Part shown: positions 16,293 to 23,802 of the stretch, piece by piece | How positions within the stretch are numbered: the first letter of the stretch is position 1 | Layout of the letters: each line of letters begins with the position of its first letter | IMG/VR virus record: IMGVR_UViG_3300020469_000226 | Location: 1-26,227 of that record | DNA: 26,227 nucleotides | Reading direction: 5' to 3' (one strand) | DNA from: a virus | Notes under the pieces: generated by a model | Databases searched by the model: none | Told to the model about the DNA's origin: nothing | The model's input: the letters and a program-made list of their open reading frames with translations, nothing else | Made by a program: the position numbers and the translations under genes

Positions 16293-16622
16293 ATGGCATC
16301 TGGACTATTAGGACAAGCTGCATTGGTTGGGACTACAACCACCACAGTATATACAGTTCCTGCATCTAAATTGGGTGTGTTAAATATTAACATTGTTAAT
16401 CGTGACACAACTAATGCTGCTACTGTAAGAGTAGCGTTAACAACTGCTGCTTCAGTATCAGAGCCTTTGGATGCGGAATATATTGAATATGGAGCTGAGA
16501 TTCCTGCTAAAGGAGTTTTAGAAAGAACTGGCATAGCACTTGACGCAACAAAGAATGTTGTTGTGTATGACGCACAAGGCACTTGTAGCGTGAGTGTATA
16601 TGGTTTAGAACAATCAGCATAA
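16293..16622 (+). CDS. Small virion structural protein (109 aa)
   Basis: A compact beta protein (VGTTTTTVYTVPASKLGVLNI, then NRDTTNAATVRVAL, ending in GTCSVSVYGLEQS). Sequences of this kind (ttTTvYTVPa...nvnivNr....a.vrvAi) occur in marine T4-like phages as small structural proteins beside fibre genes, though I cannot name the family. It is preceded by AGAGG (16274-16278) and a perfect late promoter. The next gene's ribosome site AAGGAG overlaps its stop codon, pointing to joint translation with the adhesin. It may be an accessory or capping subunit for that adhesin. No membrane or catalytic features. Confidence 0.7.
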   Translation: MASGLLGQAALVGTTTTTVYTVPASKLGVLNINIVNRDTTNAATVRVALTTAASVSEPLDAEYIEYGAEIPAKGVLERTGIALDATKNVVVYDAQGTCSVSVYGLEQSA

Positions 16623-16638
16623 GGAGAATTATTAGAAA

Positions 16639-18369
16639 ATGGCAAGATTTTTAGGAACTGCTGCTGGTAGATCTGCTGGAGGTGGAGGCGGTGGAGGTTT
16701 ATTTACCAAAGCAAAGGTATTTACAACAGCAGGATCGAGTACATTTGATGTACCAGGTAATGCTTCAACGGTAAAGGTTTTTGTAGTTGGTGCTGGTTCT
16801 TGTTATAGACCAGGTTTATATTGTTTTAATAGTACCAACTGTTGTTCTGGTGTTTCATATCCTAGAAGATATTATAACGCATGTTTTTGTGGTCATTTGA
16901 CTGGTGCTGGTGGAGGATATGCTGAAAAGACATGGACATCAAAGGATGATCAGATTGGTGGTAAACAATTAACTGTTATTGTTGGATCTCCAGGTGGTAC
17001 TTCATCAAGTAGTGTAGATGGAGCAGGATTAAATGCTGTAACTGCTACTAATGCTACAGAGTCTGCTTATACTTGGGCATGTACTAGTAATAGCACAGCA
17101 AGAGATAATACAAATGACAACCCAATTTTTGGTGGTTTCAAGTTACCTACTTGTGGATATCAAAATAATTTTAATGGATATAATAATGATGGTGGAAGTG
17201 CTAGTGGTGGAGATATAAACCGTACTGGTGGTGAAGGTGAATTAATACCTGAATTCCTATATGATGCTAAATTAGATGCTTACAGTACTGATACTGGCGG
17301 TGGTTCAAGTAGTGGAACTACAGGTACTAACTCTTGTTGGGTAAGTCCTAGTATTTGTTGTATGTGCTGGAGAGCTTATCATCAGGTCTTTGGAAGTCAT
17401 TGTTATTGGCAAGCATGGTGTTGTGATAACTGTACTTGTTATTATCTTTGTGCTAATATAAGCAGTATGTGCTACTGTGTACCAGGTGGTGGTAGTAATC
17501 CTGCTAGAGCAGAAGTTCAGATTCAATATCGTGGAAAGGCTGCTGGTGGTGTAGGAAGTTGTGGTGGTTGGTGTAATGCCTCCAATAGCTTTGAGGAAAC
17601 ATTTAATGATGGAGGTAGAAAATTCCCAGATAGTTGTGGTCCTGTTGGTATTCCACCTATTGCTCCTGGCAATAATACAATGCCAGATGCTTCTTTAGAA
17701 GATGAAACATGGCATACTGTTCCAATAGGTATGGGTGCTCAATCTGGATATAGTGCTGGTAATGGTGCTGCTGGTAGAACAGAAGGTATTATTGCCGATG
17801 TTACTCCACGTAATGATCAAAAAGGTGATGCTAGTGGTGCTGGTGGTAGCGGTTCGGAAATGCAAGTTACCTGTGGATGGAACTCTAGTTATGGATATGA
17901 TTATTCCTTTGGTGGATCTGCTGTTCACTGCGGATGCTTTATGTATTATCCTGGAGTTCATAGTAGTTGCCAATCTAAAACTGCTAGCTGTGGAGCTGGT
18001 TCAAACCCTCCATATTGTTACTCTTGTACTGGATTTGGTTGGACTTATGTGTTTGGATCCTGCCAATCTACTCAGGCAATGTGTTGGAAAATGCCCTATG
18101 GTTCTACATCAGTAGATTCTGGTGGAGGTGCTGACTGCGTTTATAAGACATGCTATAATGTAGGTTTCTTACATGATCCAGAGTCAAACGCTGCTGATAC
18201 TTATACTATTCCATTATCTACCTTATTAAATGCTGATACTGATGGAAATCAGGAAGACTTCATTTATGGTAGAGGTGCTACTCTTGATAAAGCTGCTGGA
18301 TATGGTGGTGGCGGAAATAGAGAGTATAAAGCTGGTGGTAGTGGTGCGGTTGTAATTGTCTACGGTTAA
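16639..18369 (+). CDS. Glycine-rich, cysteine-rich tail adhesin-like protein (576 aa)
   Basis: The frame of the protein is that of glycine-rich phage adhesins. A start FTKAKVFTTAGSSTFDVPG, then VKVFVVGAG (residues 22-52), matches the 'vF...GtftvP.....V.V.vvGaGG' opening. The end YGGGGNREYKAGGSGAVVIV is the usual closing strand. Between them are 34 cysteines by my count, some paired (CC) or in CxC and CxxC spacing (for example SICCMCWRAYHQVFGSHCYW near 238-258), mixed with aromatic residues. This is highly unusual for a phage fibre and suggests either disulfides formed outside the cell or metal binding. Residues 12-20 include a glycine run. AAGGAG lies 14 nt before the ATG. Best read as a receptor-binding tip; the cysteine role is unknown. 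Confidence 0.72.
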   Translation: MARFLGTAAGRSAGGGGGGGLFTKAKVFTTAGSSTFDVPGNASTVKVFVVGAGSCYRPGLYCFNSTNCCSGVSYPRRYYNACFCGHLTGAGGGYAEKTWTSKDDQIGGKQLTVIVGSPGGTSSSSVDGAGLNAVTATNATESAYTWACTSNSTARDNTNDNPIFGGFKLPTCGYQNNFNGYNNDGGSASGGDINRTGGEGELIPEFLYDAKLDAYSTDTGGGSSSGTTGTNSCWVSPSICCMCWRAYHQVFGSHCYWQAWCCDNCTCYYLCANISSMCYCVPGGGSNPARAEVQIQYRGKAAGGVGSCGGWCNASNSFEETFNDGGRKFPDSCGPVGIPPIAPGNNTMPDASLEDETWHTVPIGMGAQSGYSAGNGAAGRTEGIIADVTPRNDQKGDASGAGGSGSEMQVTCGWNSSYGYDYSFGGSAVHCGCFMYYPGVHSSCQSKTASCGAGSNPPYCYSCTGFGWTYVFGSCQSTQAMCWKMPYGSTSVDSGGGADCVYKTCYNVGFLHDPESNAADTYTIPLSTLLNADTDGNQEDFIYGRGATLDKAAGYGGGGNREYKAGGSGAVVIVYG

Positions 18370-18377
18370 AAACTATT

Positions 18378-19130
18378 ATGTATTACATTAGAACAAAGAA
18401 AAACAAGTATGATGTTGATGTGATTATAGATGTCACAACAGATTCTACTTACAAAAATCACACTTCTCTTGAATGGAAGGATGCTGATATAGCAGCACCA
18501 GGACCTCAAGTTGGTAATTACTGGTATGATGGTAAGTCTATTGCTTTAGATTCATCTGATTATAGTCTAATAGAAAAGATTATTGATGATATTGAGACTC
18601 CTCTTATCGCAAGTAGGGATCCAGAACCTGCTATACCTGATGCACCAGATGTAGTTGATCCAGAACTTACTTTATTCCCTGGTGTTGGTGCTTCTGCACT
18701 AAGAGAAGAACTAGCTATCAAAGAACAGATGGATACTGCTAGAGCAGTAGGAAAATCTATTGCTGCTGATCGAGATCCTCTAAAAACCTTTGAACCTAAT
18801 CAACTTGTATCTGATCAACCTAATTATAATAGAGTTTCTAAGGAATTGTCTAATATTAAAGTTATGGTTGCTGGATTTTCTACAACAACCAATTATACTT
18901 TAAACGTAGCATCTAAAGAAACTGAATTTACAACAGTTACATTTAATCCTCCTTTAACTTTTGTTGGAGAGAAAGATGAAAATGGAGATCCTGTTGGACT
19001 GACTACTATGAATATTCCACCTGGAGATGATATTTCTGGTAATATAGATGACTATATTCAGTATTGGTCTGATCTAGAATCTAAGTATCAATCAGTTAAT
19101 GATACGATGAAAGGTGATCTAGGCTTGTAA
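18378..19130 (+). CDS. Hypothetical protein after the adhesin, possible fibre assembly factor (250 aa)
   Basis: I do not recognise the family. The N-terminus (MYYIRTKKNKYDVDVIIDVT, then YWYDGKSIALDSSDY) is mixed alpha/beta. A proline-rich acidic stretch follows (DPEPAIPDAPDVVDPE, near residues 75-92), then a helix (SALREELAIKEQMDTARAVG) and a beta-rich C-terminal half. It lies 8 nt after the adhesin stop. Many phages place a fibre-assembly chaperone directly after the adhesin gene, so that role is possible, but this is inference from position only. It lacks the glycine/asparagine repeats of the shafts. No signal peptide or membrane segment. It is the last gene before the sugar cassette. Confidence 0.66.
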   Translation: MYYIRTKKNKYDVDVIIDVTTDSTYKNHTSLEWKDADIAAPGPQVGNYWYDGKSIALDSSDYSLIEKIIDDIETPLIASRDPEPAIPDAPDVVDPELTLFPGVGASALREELAIKEQMDTARAVGKSIAADRDPLKTFEPNQLVSDQPNYNRVSKELSNIKVMVAGFSTTTNYTLNVASKETEFTTVTFNPPLTFVGEKDENGDPVGLTTMNIPPGDDISGNIDDYIQYWSDLESKYQSVNDTMKGDLGL

Positions 19131-19153
19131 AATAATACATCTTGGTGTATACT
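19125..19153 (+). promoter_or_regulatory. Sigma70-like promoter for the sugar cassette (TTGTAA-17-TATACT)
   Basis: TTGTAA (19125-19130, overlapping the upstream stop) and TATACT (19148-19153) are separated by 17 nt, the ideal spacing. Matches are 4 of 6 and 5 of 6. A second TATAAT at 19155-19160 lacks a partner box. No late element occurs in this gap, so host-polymerase (early type) transcription is plausible. Confidence 0.4.
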
Positions 19154-19189
19154 ATATAATGTAACGATTGACCTTTATTATGGGTGGGA

Positions 19190-20116
19190 ATGAAAAAGGT
19201 ATTTTATATTAACGGTGGTGCTGGTAGAGTCTTGTGCTCTATTCCAGCACTTTTAAAGTATAAGAAATTACATGGTGATGAATTCTATGTTATATCAGAA
19301 TCTGGTATAGAATTTTTTATCGGAGTTCAAGAACTTCAGCATCTATGTTTTGATCCAAATCATAAAGGTATATGGGAATCTATCATTAAACCTAATGAGA
19401 TTGTTACTGTAGAACCATATAGGGAGCATGGATATTACAATCAAAAGAGGTCACTAACAGAGGCTTTTGATAAGATAATTAATAATACGGATGATCATTC
19501 TGATTTACCAAAATCTAAGATAGTTTTAAATCAAGAAGAAGAAATATCAGCATTAGATGCTATTGAAAGTGCTAAATCGTATCATAAGAAAAAGAAAACA
19601 GTAGTATTTCAACCCTTTGGTAGATCTTCTAAGGTTCATAAATCAGGACATGCTTATGATCCATCTGCTAGATCATTAAGTACTGATGATTATTTTCAGA
19701 TATCTGAAAAGATAAGAGAAAAATATAATTGTATTGTTTTTACTGAACATAGATTTGAGAATGATGGTAATGTTTATGTTCAAGCTCCTAATCTTAGGGT
19801 TTGGGCTGGTATCGTAGAGGCTGCTGATTATTTCTTAGGATGTGATAGTGTTGGACAACACATGGCAAATATTTTTAATAAACCTGGTAGTGTCATATTA
19901 GGTTCAACTTTTGCTGAGAATATTACATATTCAAAACATTTTAATATTGTTGAGAAGAAGGACAATCCGAAAGTGTATAGTCCTATTAGAATAGATGGTA
20001 TAGATAATGAACTCATTAATAGAATTAATGATAAGTGTATGGAATTTAGTAGAAAAGAATTGGGTGAAATAACAAATAATATTATGCGTCATATTAAACA
20101 AAAAATTGGATCTTAA
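19190..20116 (+). CDS. Glycosyltransferase family 9-like protein (heptosyltransferase-type)
   Basis: GT9 enzymes move L-glycero-D-manno-heptose from ADP-heptose onto lipopolysaccharide core. Here the N-terminus (KKVFYINGGAGRVLCSIPALLKY) fits the GT9 entry strand and glycine turn. Residues 138-165 (VVFQPFGRSSKVHKSG...SARSLS) open the nucleotide-binding half. Residues 212-238 (DYFLGCDSVGQHMANIFNKP, then GSVILGST) match the conserved 'D(S/T)G..H.A...g.P.v.l.G.T' donor-site motif, with the His kept. The length of about 308 aa is slightly short for the family. A GTG six bases upstream (19184) could also serve, but ATG 19190 has GGTGGG before it. It heads a cassette of sugar genes and ends 3 nt before the carbamoyltransferase. 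The GT9 fold is likely; acceptor and sugar are inferred. Confidence 0.7.
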   Translation: MKKVFYINGGAGRVLCSIPALLKYKKLHGDEFYVISESGIEFFIGVQELQHLCFDPNHKGIWESIIKPNEIVTVEPYREHGYYNQKRSLTEAFDKIINNTDDHSDLPKSKIVLNQEEEISALDAIESAKSYHKKKKTVVFQPFGRSSKVHKSGHAYDPSARSLSTDDYFQISEKIREKYNCIVFTEHRFENDGNVYVQAPNLRVWAGIVEAADYFLGCDSVGQHMANIFNKPGSVILGSTFAENITYSKHFNIVEKKDNPKVYSPIRIDGIDNELINRINDKCMEFSRKELGEITNNIMRHIKQKIGS

Positions 20117-20119
20117 CTC

Positions 20120-21931
20120 ATGAATATCGTTTCTATTGCCCGTGGACATAACGGAAGCACTACCTTAATGGTAGATGGTGAAATCGTTTTTTACTTAGAA
20201 GAAGAAAGATTAACCAGAGCAAAATATGATGGTGCTCCTCTTGCTGGATTAATTAAAGTATTTGATTATGTTGATCATATTGATCATCTAGTTATTTGTC
20301 ATACTCATAATCAACAGTGTATATTGGATTGGACTGCTGAAAATGTTTATGATGGACTTATAAGAAAATTATCTAGAAGAAAGTTTAATTATAAAACACA
20401 TAATATCTTTTCAATTCATCATGAACTTCATGCTGCTTGTGGATATTTTAATTCTGGTTTTGATACTGCTGCTTGTGTTATTGCTGATGGTGCTGGTAGT
20501 TTCTTAGGTATGAATAAAGATGCTGATTGGATGCCTCAAGTATTGAAGAATTTAGATAAACATGTATATGAATTTGAAACTATATTTAATGTAAAGGATC
20601 CTGAAGATTTTGATACTGTTCATAAGCATCTTGGATCTGCAGAACCTATAGGATTTCAAAATCCAAGTCCTAATTTCTTTGTTACTGAACATCCAGGTCT
20701 AACTAAAACATATGAAGCAGTAACTCAGTATTGTGGGTTTGATGCTATTGATGCTGGTAAGACTATGGGACTAGCACCATATGGAAAACCAAATGAAGAT
20801 CTCCCAAGATTTTTAGATGAAAAACATGAATGGGTAAACCGTCAACTTATTCTACCAACATATCCTAATGCTGCTCAAATTAATACTTTAAAGTATCCTG
20901 TTTTACTTGATGATATGGTAGAATATCAAAATATGTCAGAAGAGGATAAACCACCATATAGTAAAATTCAGATGGATTTAGCATATGCTGTACAGGAAGA
21001 AACCTCAGAAGCAATGTGTAATCTTATTCAGAAAGCACATGATATAACAGGTCAAACTAATATTGTTATTTGTGGTGGATATGGATTAAATTGTGTTGCA
21101 AATTATAAGTATGCTAAAAGATTCCCTGATTTGAATATCTATTGCGAACCCATTTCTCATGATGGTGGAACTTCTATAGGTGGTGCTAAGAAATTATATA
21201 CAGAATTAACTCAAGGTCAAGTTACTTTCGGAAGACAATCATCTATTTATTATGGTCCTCAATATAATCCTGATACTTACCTTGATGGTATTGGTGATAA
21301 TGTAAAGGTATCTGATACTTCTTATGATGATATCGCTAATTTAATTCGTGAAGGTAATATTGTTACTATTTTCCAAGGAAGGTCTGAAGGTGGACCAAGA
21401 GCACTTGGTAATAGATCTATTTTATTTGATCCTACTATTAAGGATGGTAAGGATCTTGTTAATGAGGTAAAGCATAGAGAGTTCTTTAGACCTTTTGCTT
21501 GTTCTATTAAGAAAGAGAATGTACATGAATGGTTTGATCTTGCTGGAATGGAAGAGTCTCCACACATGATGTATGCTGTAGAGGCTTTAGAAGGAGTTGC
21601 TGATAAGATACCATCAGTCATTCATGTAGATAATACATGTAGAGTTCAAACAGTTACTGTAGAACAGAATGAACATTACTATAATCTCATAGATGCTTTT
21701 GAGAAATTGAGTGGAGTTCCTATTCTCTTTAACACTTCATTTAATCTTGGTGGAGAACCATTAGTTGAGACTATAGAAGATGCTATAGAAACTTTAGAAA
21801 CTAGTGATATAAAGTATATGTACTTGCCAGAACTACAAAAATTGGTTACAATTGATTATAAAAATGATAGTGATAAAATTTATGCATATAGAAGTGTAAT
21901 GATAAAGGATGACAATCATGTGGAAATTTAA
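20120..21931 (+). CDS. O-carbamoyltransferase, NodU/CmcH/TobZ family
   Basis: These enzymes make carbamoyl-adenylate from carbamoyl phosphate and ATP in a Kae1-like/YrdC-like pair of domains, then carbamoylate a sugar hydroxyl. The Kae1-like half shows HNGSTTLMVDG (residues 10-20), EEERLTRAKYDG, HHELHAACGYFNSGFDTAA (98-116), AGKTMGLAPYG (about 212-223) and VICGGYGLNCVAN (about 315). The C-terminal half has GRSEGGPRALGNRSI (about 420-434), EFFRPFA (453-459) and FNTSFNLGGEPLV (536-548), all hallmark motifs. At 603 aa it is full length for the family, and no key motif seems lost. Its 3' end overlaps the next gene. Next to ADP-heptose genes it may carbamoylate a heptose, as known for the lipopolysaccharide core of Pseudomonas; that target is inference. 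Confidence 0.92.
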   Translation: MNIVSIARGHNGSTTLMVDGEIVFYLEEERLTRAKYDGAPLAGLIKVFDYVDHIDHLVICHTHNQQCILDWTAENVYDGLIRKLSRRKFNYKTHNIFSIHHELHAACGYFNSGFDTAACVIADGAGSFLGMNKDADWMPQVLKNLDKHVYEFETIFNVKDPEDFDTVHKHLGSAEPIGFQNPSPNFFVTEHPGLTKTYEAVTQYCGFDAIDAGKTMGLAPYGKPNEDLPRFLDEKHEWVNRQLILPTYPNAAQINTLKYPVLLDDMVEYQNMSEEDKPPYSKIQMDLAYAVQEETSEAMCNLIQKAHDITGQTNIVICGGYGLNCVANYKYAKRFPDLNIYCEPISHDGGTSIGGAKKLYTELTQGQVTFGRQSSIYYGPQYNPDTYLDGIGDNVKVSDTSYDDIANLIREGNIVTIFQGRSEGGPRALGNRSILFDPTIKDGKDLVNEVKHREFFRPFACSIKKENVHEWFDLAGMEESPHMMYAVEALEGVADKIPSVIHVDNTCRVQTVTVEQNEHYYNLIDAFEKLSGVPILFNTSFNLGGEPLVETIEDAIETLETSDIKYMYLPELQKLVTIDYKNDSDKIYAYRSVMIKDDNHVEI

Positions 21932-22646
21932 AAAGAAACCATTAAAATTAGATCTTTATACTCATGATAAGGGTTATTTTATTAATGATAAACCAACTTT
22001 AAAGAGAGATACACCATCTTGGTATAAGAGTCTAGCACCAACAGTAAAGTGTTCTGATGAACCAACAAAAACAGAGTTTGATGTGGGAACTGCTAAGGGT
22101 TGTCCTGGAATAAAAAATTTAATGTCTAATGGTATTAAATTTCATTTATGGGAACCTTTGAAGTTAAGAATACATCCAGATGGAAGAGTTGAACAACTTC
22201 CACTGTCTGTTGAATCAAAAGGACAACCATTTGTTCAACATTTTCCTTTACAGTATACTGGATTGTATCCAAAGAATGCAACTGCTTTTAAATTAAATAC
22301 TCCTTGGTTGGGTGTATGTAAAGAGGAAACCAGTTTTATTTTCATGGAATCACATTTTTCAACTAATTTTATTAGAGAAAATAATTTATACATTGCTCCA
22401 GGATATATTGATTTTAAGTATCAACATTCGTTAAATTGTCATATAATAGTTGCTGTGGAATTTGAACCATATGATATAGAGTTTCCATACGGTTTACCTT
22501 TGTTTACTTTATACCCAGTTACGGAAAGAGAACTAAAAATAGAACATCATCTTATATCTAAAGATGAATATGGAAGTCTTACTAATGAATTTCCACAGTG
22601 TCCTGCTAGAAAGTACTATCAACTAGTTAAAAATATTAACTCTTAA
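21918..22646 (+). CDS. Unknown protein of sugar cassette, 'PSWYK/CPGI' type (242 aa)
   Basis: I chose ATG 21918 because AAAGGA (21904-21909) lies at proper spacing; an in-frame ATG at 21909 abuts that site. The gene overlaps the carbamoyltransferase end by 14 nt. Residues 31-41 (RDTPSWYKSLA) and 61-70 (GCPGIKNLMS) recall a family of unassigned proteins in marine phages with an 'iPsWyK...CPG...W.d' layout. Residues 130-205 are beta-rich (TPWLGVCKEETSFIFMESHF, YIAPGYIDF, FPYGLPLFTLYPV). No catalytic residues or membrane segments are recognisable. The following gene aligns to it by eye over most of its length, so the two appear to be old duplicates. Placement inside the cassette suggests a part in making or placing the sugar, but function is unknown. 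Confidence 0.72.
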   Translation: MWKFKKKPLKLDLYTHDKGYFINDKPTLKRDTPSWYKSLAPTVKCSDEPTKTEFDVGTAKGCPGIKNLMSNGIKFHLWEPLKLRIHPDGRVEQLPLSVESKGQPFVQHFPLQYTGLYPKNATAFKLNTPWLGVCKEETSFIFMESHFSTNFIRENNLYIAPGYIDFKYQHSLNCHIIVAVEFEPYDIEFPYGLPLFTLYPVTERELKIEHHLISKDEYGSLTNEFPQCPARKYYQLVKNINS

Positions 22647-22648
22647 TT

Positions 22649-23395
22649 ATGACAACGACAATTTATTGGTCTCCTTGGTATCAGGAGGTGGAACCTTATA
22701 CTGATAATTATCTAGCACATTATGATATTGAAGATGTATATCAAGATTTAGTGAAACAAAAGGAAACTAGGAATGTAAGTGATAATTTTTTTAACTGTCA
22801 TGCTTTTAAATCTTTCTGTAAGAATCTATATTTTTTAAAGAATCCATATACTATAGATTTAAAATATATTCCAGAGGAAGATAGAGTTATTTCTAATAGA
22901 CAACCAAAAGGATCTTTGATTGATATGTCAATAGTTGGTCAAAATAAACAACCATCTGTTAGGGGATCTCTTACAATAAATTATTCTGTTAATTGGATAT
23001 TTTTTGCTGATAAACCTGTTCAATTACAGACTATGGCTCCTTTTATGCATGAGAATGAGATTTATAAAACATCATATTATGTTCCTGGTATGTTTGATAT
23101 ATCACAGTGGTTTAGACCTTTTGAATTAGCATTACAAATGAAACCTGGACAGAGGGATTTGAAGAGTGTAGAGGGAGAACCAGTAGTATATGTTAAGTTT
23201 CATACTGATGATAATATTAAACTTAAAAGAGTTTTTCTGACACAAGAACTAATAAATTATTCTAAAAGTTGTTTTAATCTTAAAAAATTTAAGACTTTTA
23301 AAACCTTACCAAATCTTTATAAGATTTTTAATGCTTCACATCTTAGGAAAAAAGTATTGAGAGAACTTGAAGATAATGTTTTGGAGAACCTATGA
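22649..23395 (+). CDS. Unknown protein of sugar cassette, diverged relative of the preceding gene (248 aa)
   Basis: No named family is recognised. Its layout follows the preceding protein: NCHAFKSFCKNLYFLKNPYT (residues 49-68) matches the CPGIKNLMSNGIKFHLWEP region, and NWIFFADKPVQLQTMAPFM, YVPGMFDI and EGEPVVYVKFHTDD match the TPWLGVCKEETSF, YIAPGYIDF and YGLPLFTLYPVTE regions in the same order. The C-terminus is basic and helical (KKFKTFKTLPNLYKIF, SHLRKKVLRELEDN). It starts 2 nt after its neighbour and its stop overlaps the next start as ATGA. Tandem related proteins with equal length suggest a heteromer or two related specificities. This relationship was seen by eye and has not been scored. 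Confidence 0.72.
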   Translation: MTTTIYWSPWYQEVEPYTDNYLAHYDIEDVYQDLVKQKETRNVSDNFFNCHAFKSFCKNLYFLKNPYTIDLKYIPEEDRVISNRQPKGSLIDMSIVGQNKQPSVRGSLTINYSVNWIFFADKPVQLQTMAPFMHENEIYKTSYYVPGMFDISQWFRPFELALQMKPGQRDLKSVEGEPVVYVKFHTDDNIKLKRVFLTQELINYSKSCFNLKKFKTFKTLPNLYKIFNASHLRKKVLRELEDNVLENL

Positions 23396-23802
23396 AAATT
23401 GTTTGGTGTAATGGAACATTTGATATTCTACATCCTGGACATATTCAATTGTTTAAAGCTGCTAGAGCATTAGGTGATAGGGTCATAGTTGCCACTGACA
23501 CCGATGAAAAGATTAAGAATGATAAAGGTGATAGTCGTCCTATAAACGACCTGTGTCACCGTGTAGCAATGCTAGAAGCGATCAAATATATTGATGTTGT
23601 TCATACCTTTGGTAGTAGACAGGAGTTAGAGGGGTTGATACAATTATACAATCCTGATATACTATTATTGGGTGATGACTGGCAAGGTGGTGATGTTGTG
23701 GGAATAGAACATGCTAAAGGTGTTAGGTTTCTTCCTAGAGTAGGTGGTTATGCCACTAGTAACATTGTTAAAAAGATAAATGAAAGTTCTATTACTGGGT
23801 GA
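23392..23802 (+). CDS. hldE: D-glycero-beta-D-manno-heptose 1-phosphate adenylyltransferase (HldE C-domain type)
   Basis: A 136-aa cytidylyltransferase-fold enzyme. GTFDILHPGH (residues 8-17) holds the HxGH nucleotide-binding motif. Residues 93-103 (LLGDDWQGGDV) and the end GGYATSNIVKKI (118-129) match the HldE C-terminal domain, whose family ending is 'STT.I(V/I)(K/R)(K/R)I'. The reaction is heptose 1-phosphate plus ATP giving ADP-heptose and pyrophosphate. It is a separate gene here, while in many bacteria it is fused behind the kinase. Its ATG overlaps the upstream stop (ATGA), GGAG lies at 23383-23386, and its 3' end overlaps the kinase gene by 23 nt. A glycerol-3-phosphate cytidylyltransferase-like activity is possible, but the C-terminal motif and the neighbouring kinase favour heptose. 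It uses more G/C-ending codons than its neighbours. Confidence 0.82.
   Translation: MKIVWCNGTFDILHPGHIQLFKAARALGDRVIVATDTDEKIKNDKGDSRPINDLCHRVAMLEAIKYIDVVHTFGSRQELEGLIQLYNPDILLLGDDWQGGDVVGIEHAKGVRFLPRVGGYATSNIVKKINESSITG

Noticed and set aside
17735-18115. Plus-strand open frame of 126 codons inside the adhesin gene
   Set aside because: Out of frame with a well-supported gene, hydrophobic and leucine/valine-rich as expected of a shifted GGT/GCT-rich frame, with no ribosome site.
16639-18369. Diversity-generating retroelement target in the adhesin
   Set aside because: Aromatic and Asn-rich variable-looking sequence raised the idea, but no reverse transcriptase and no template-like second copy are in the window.
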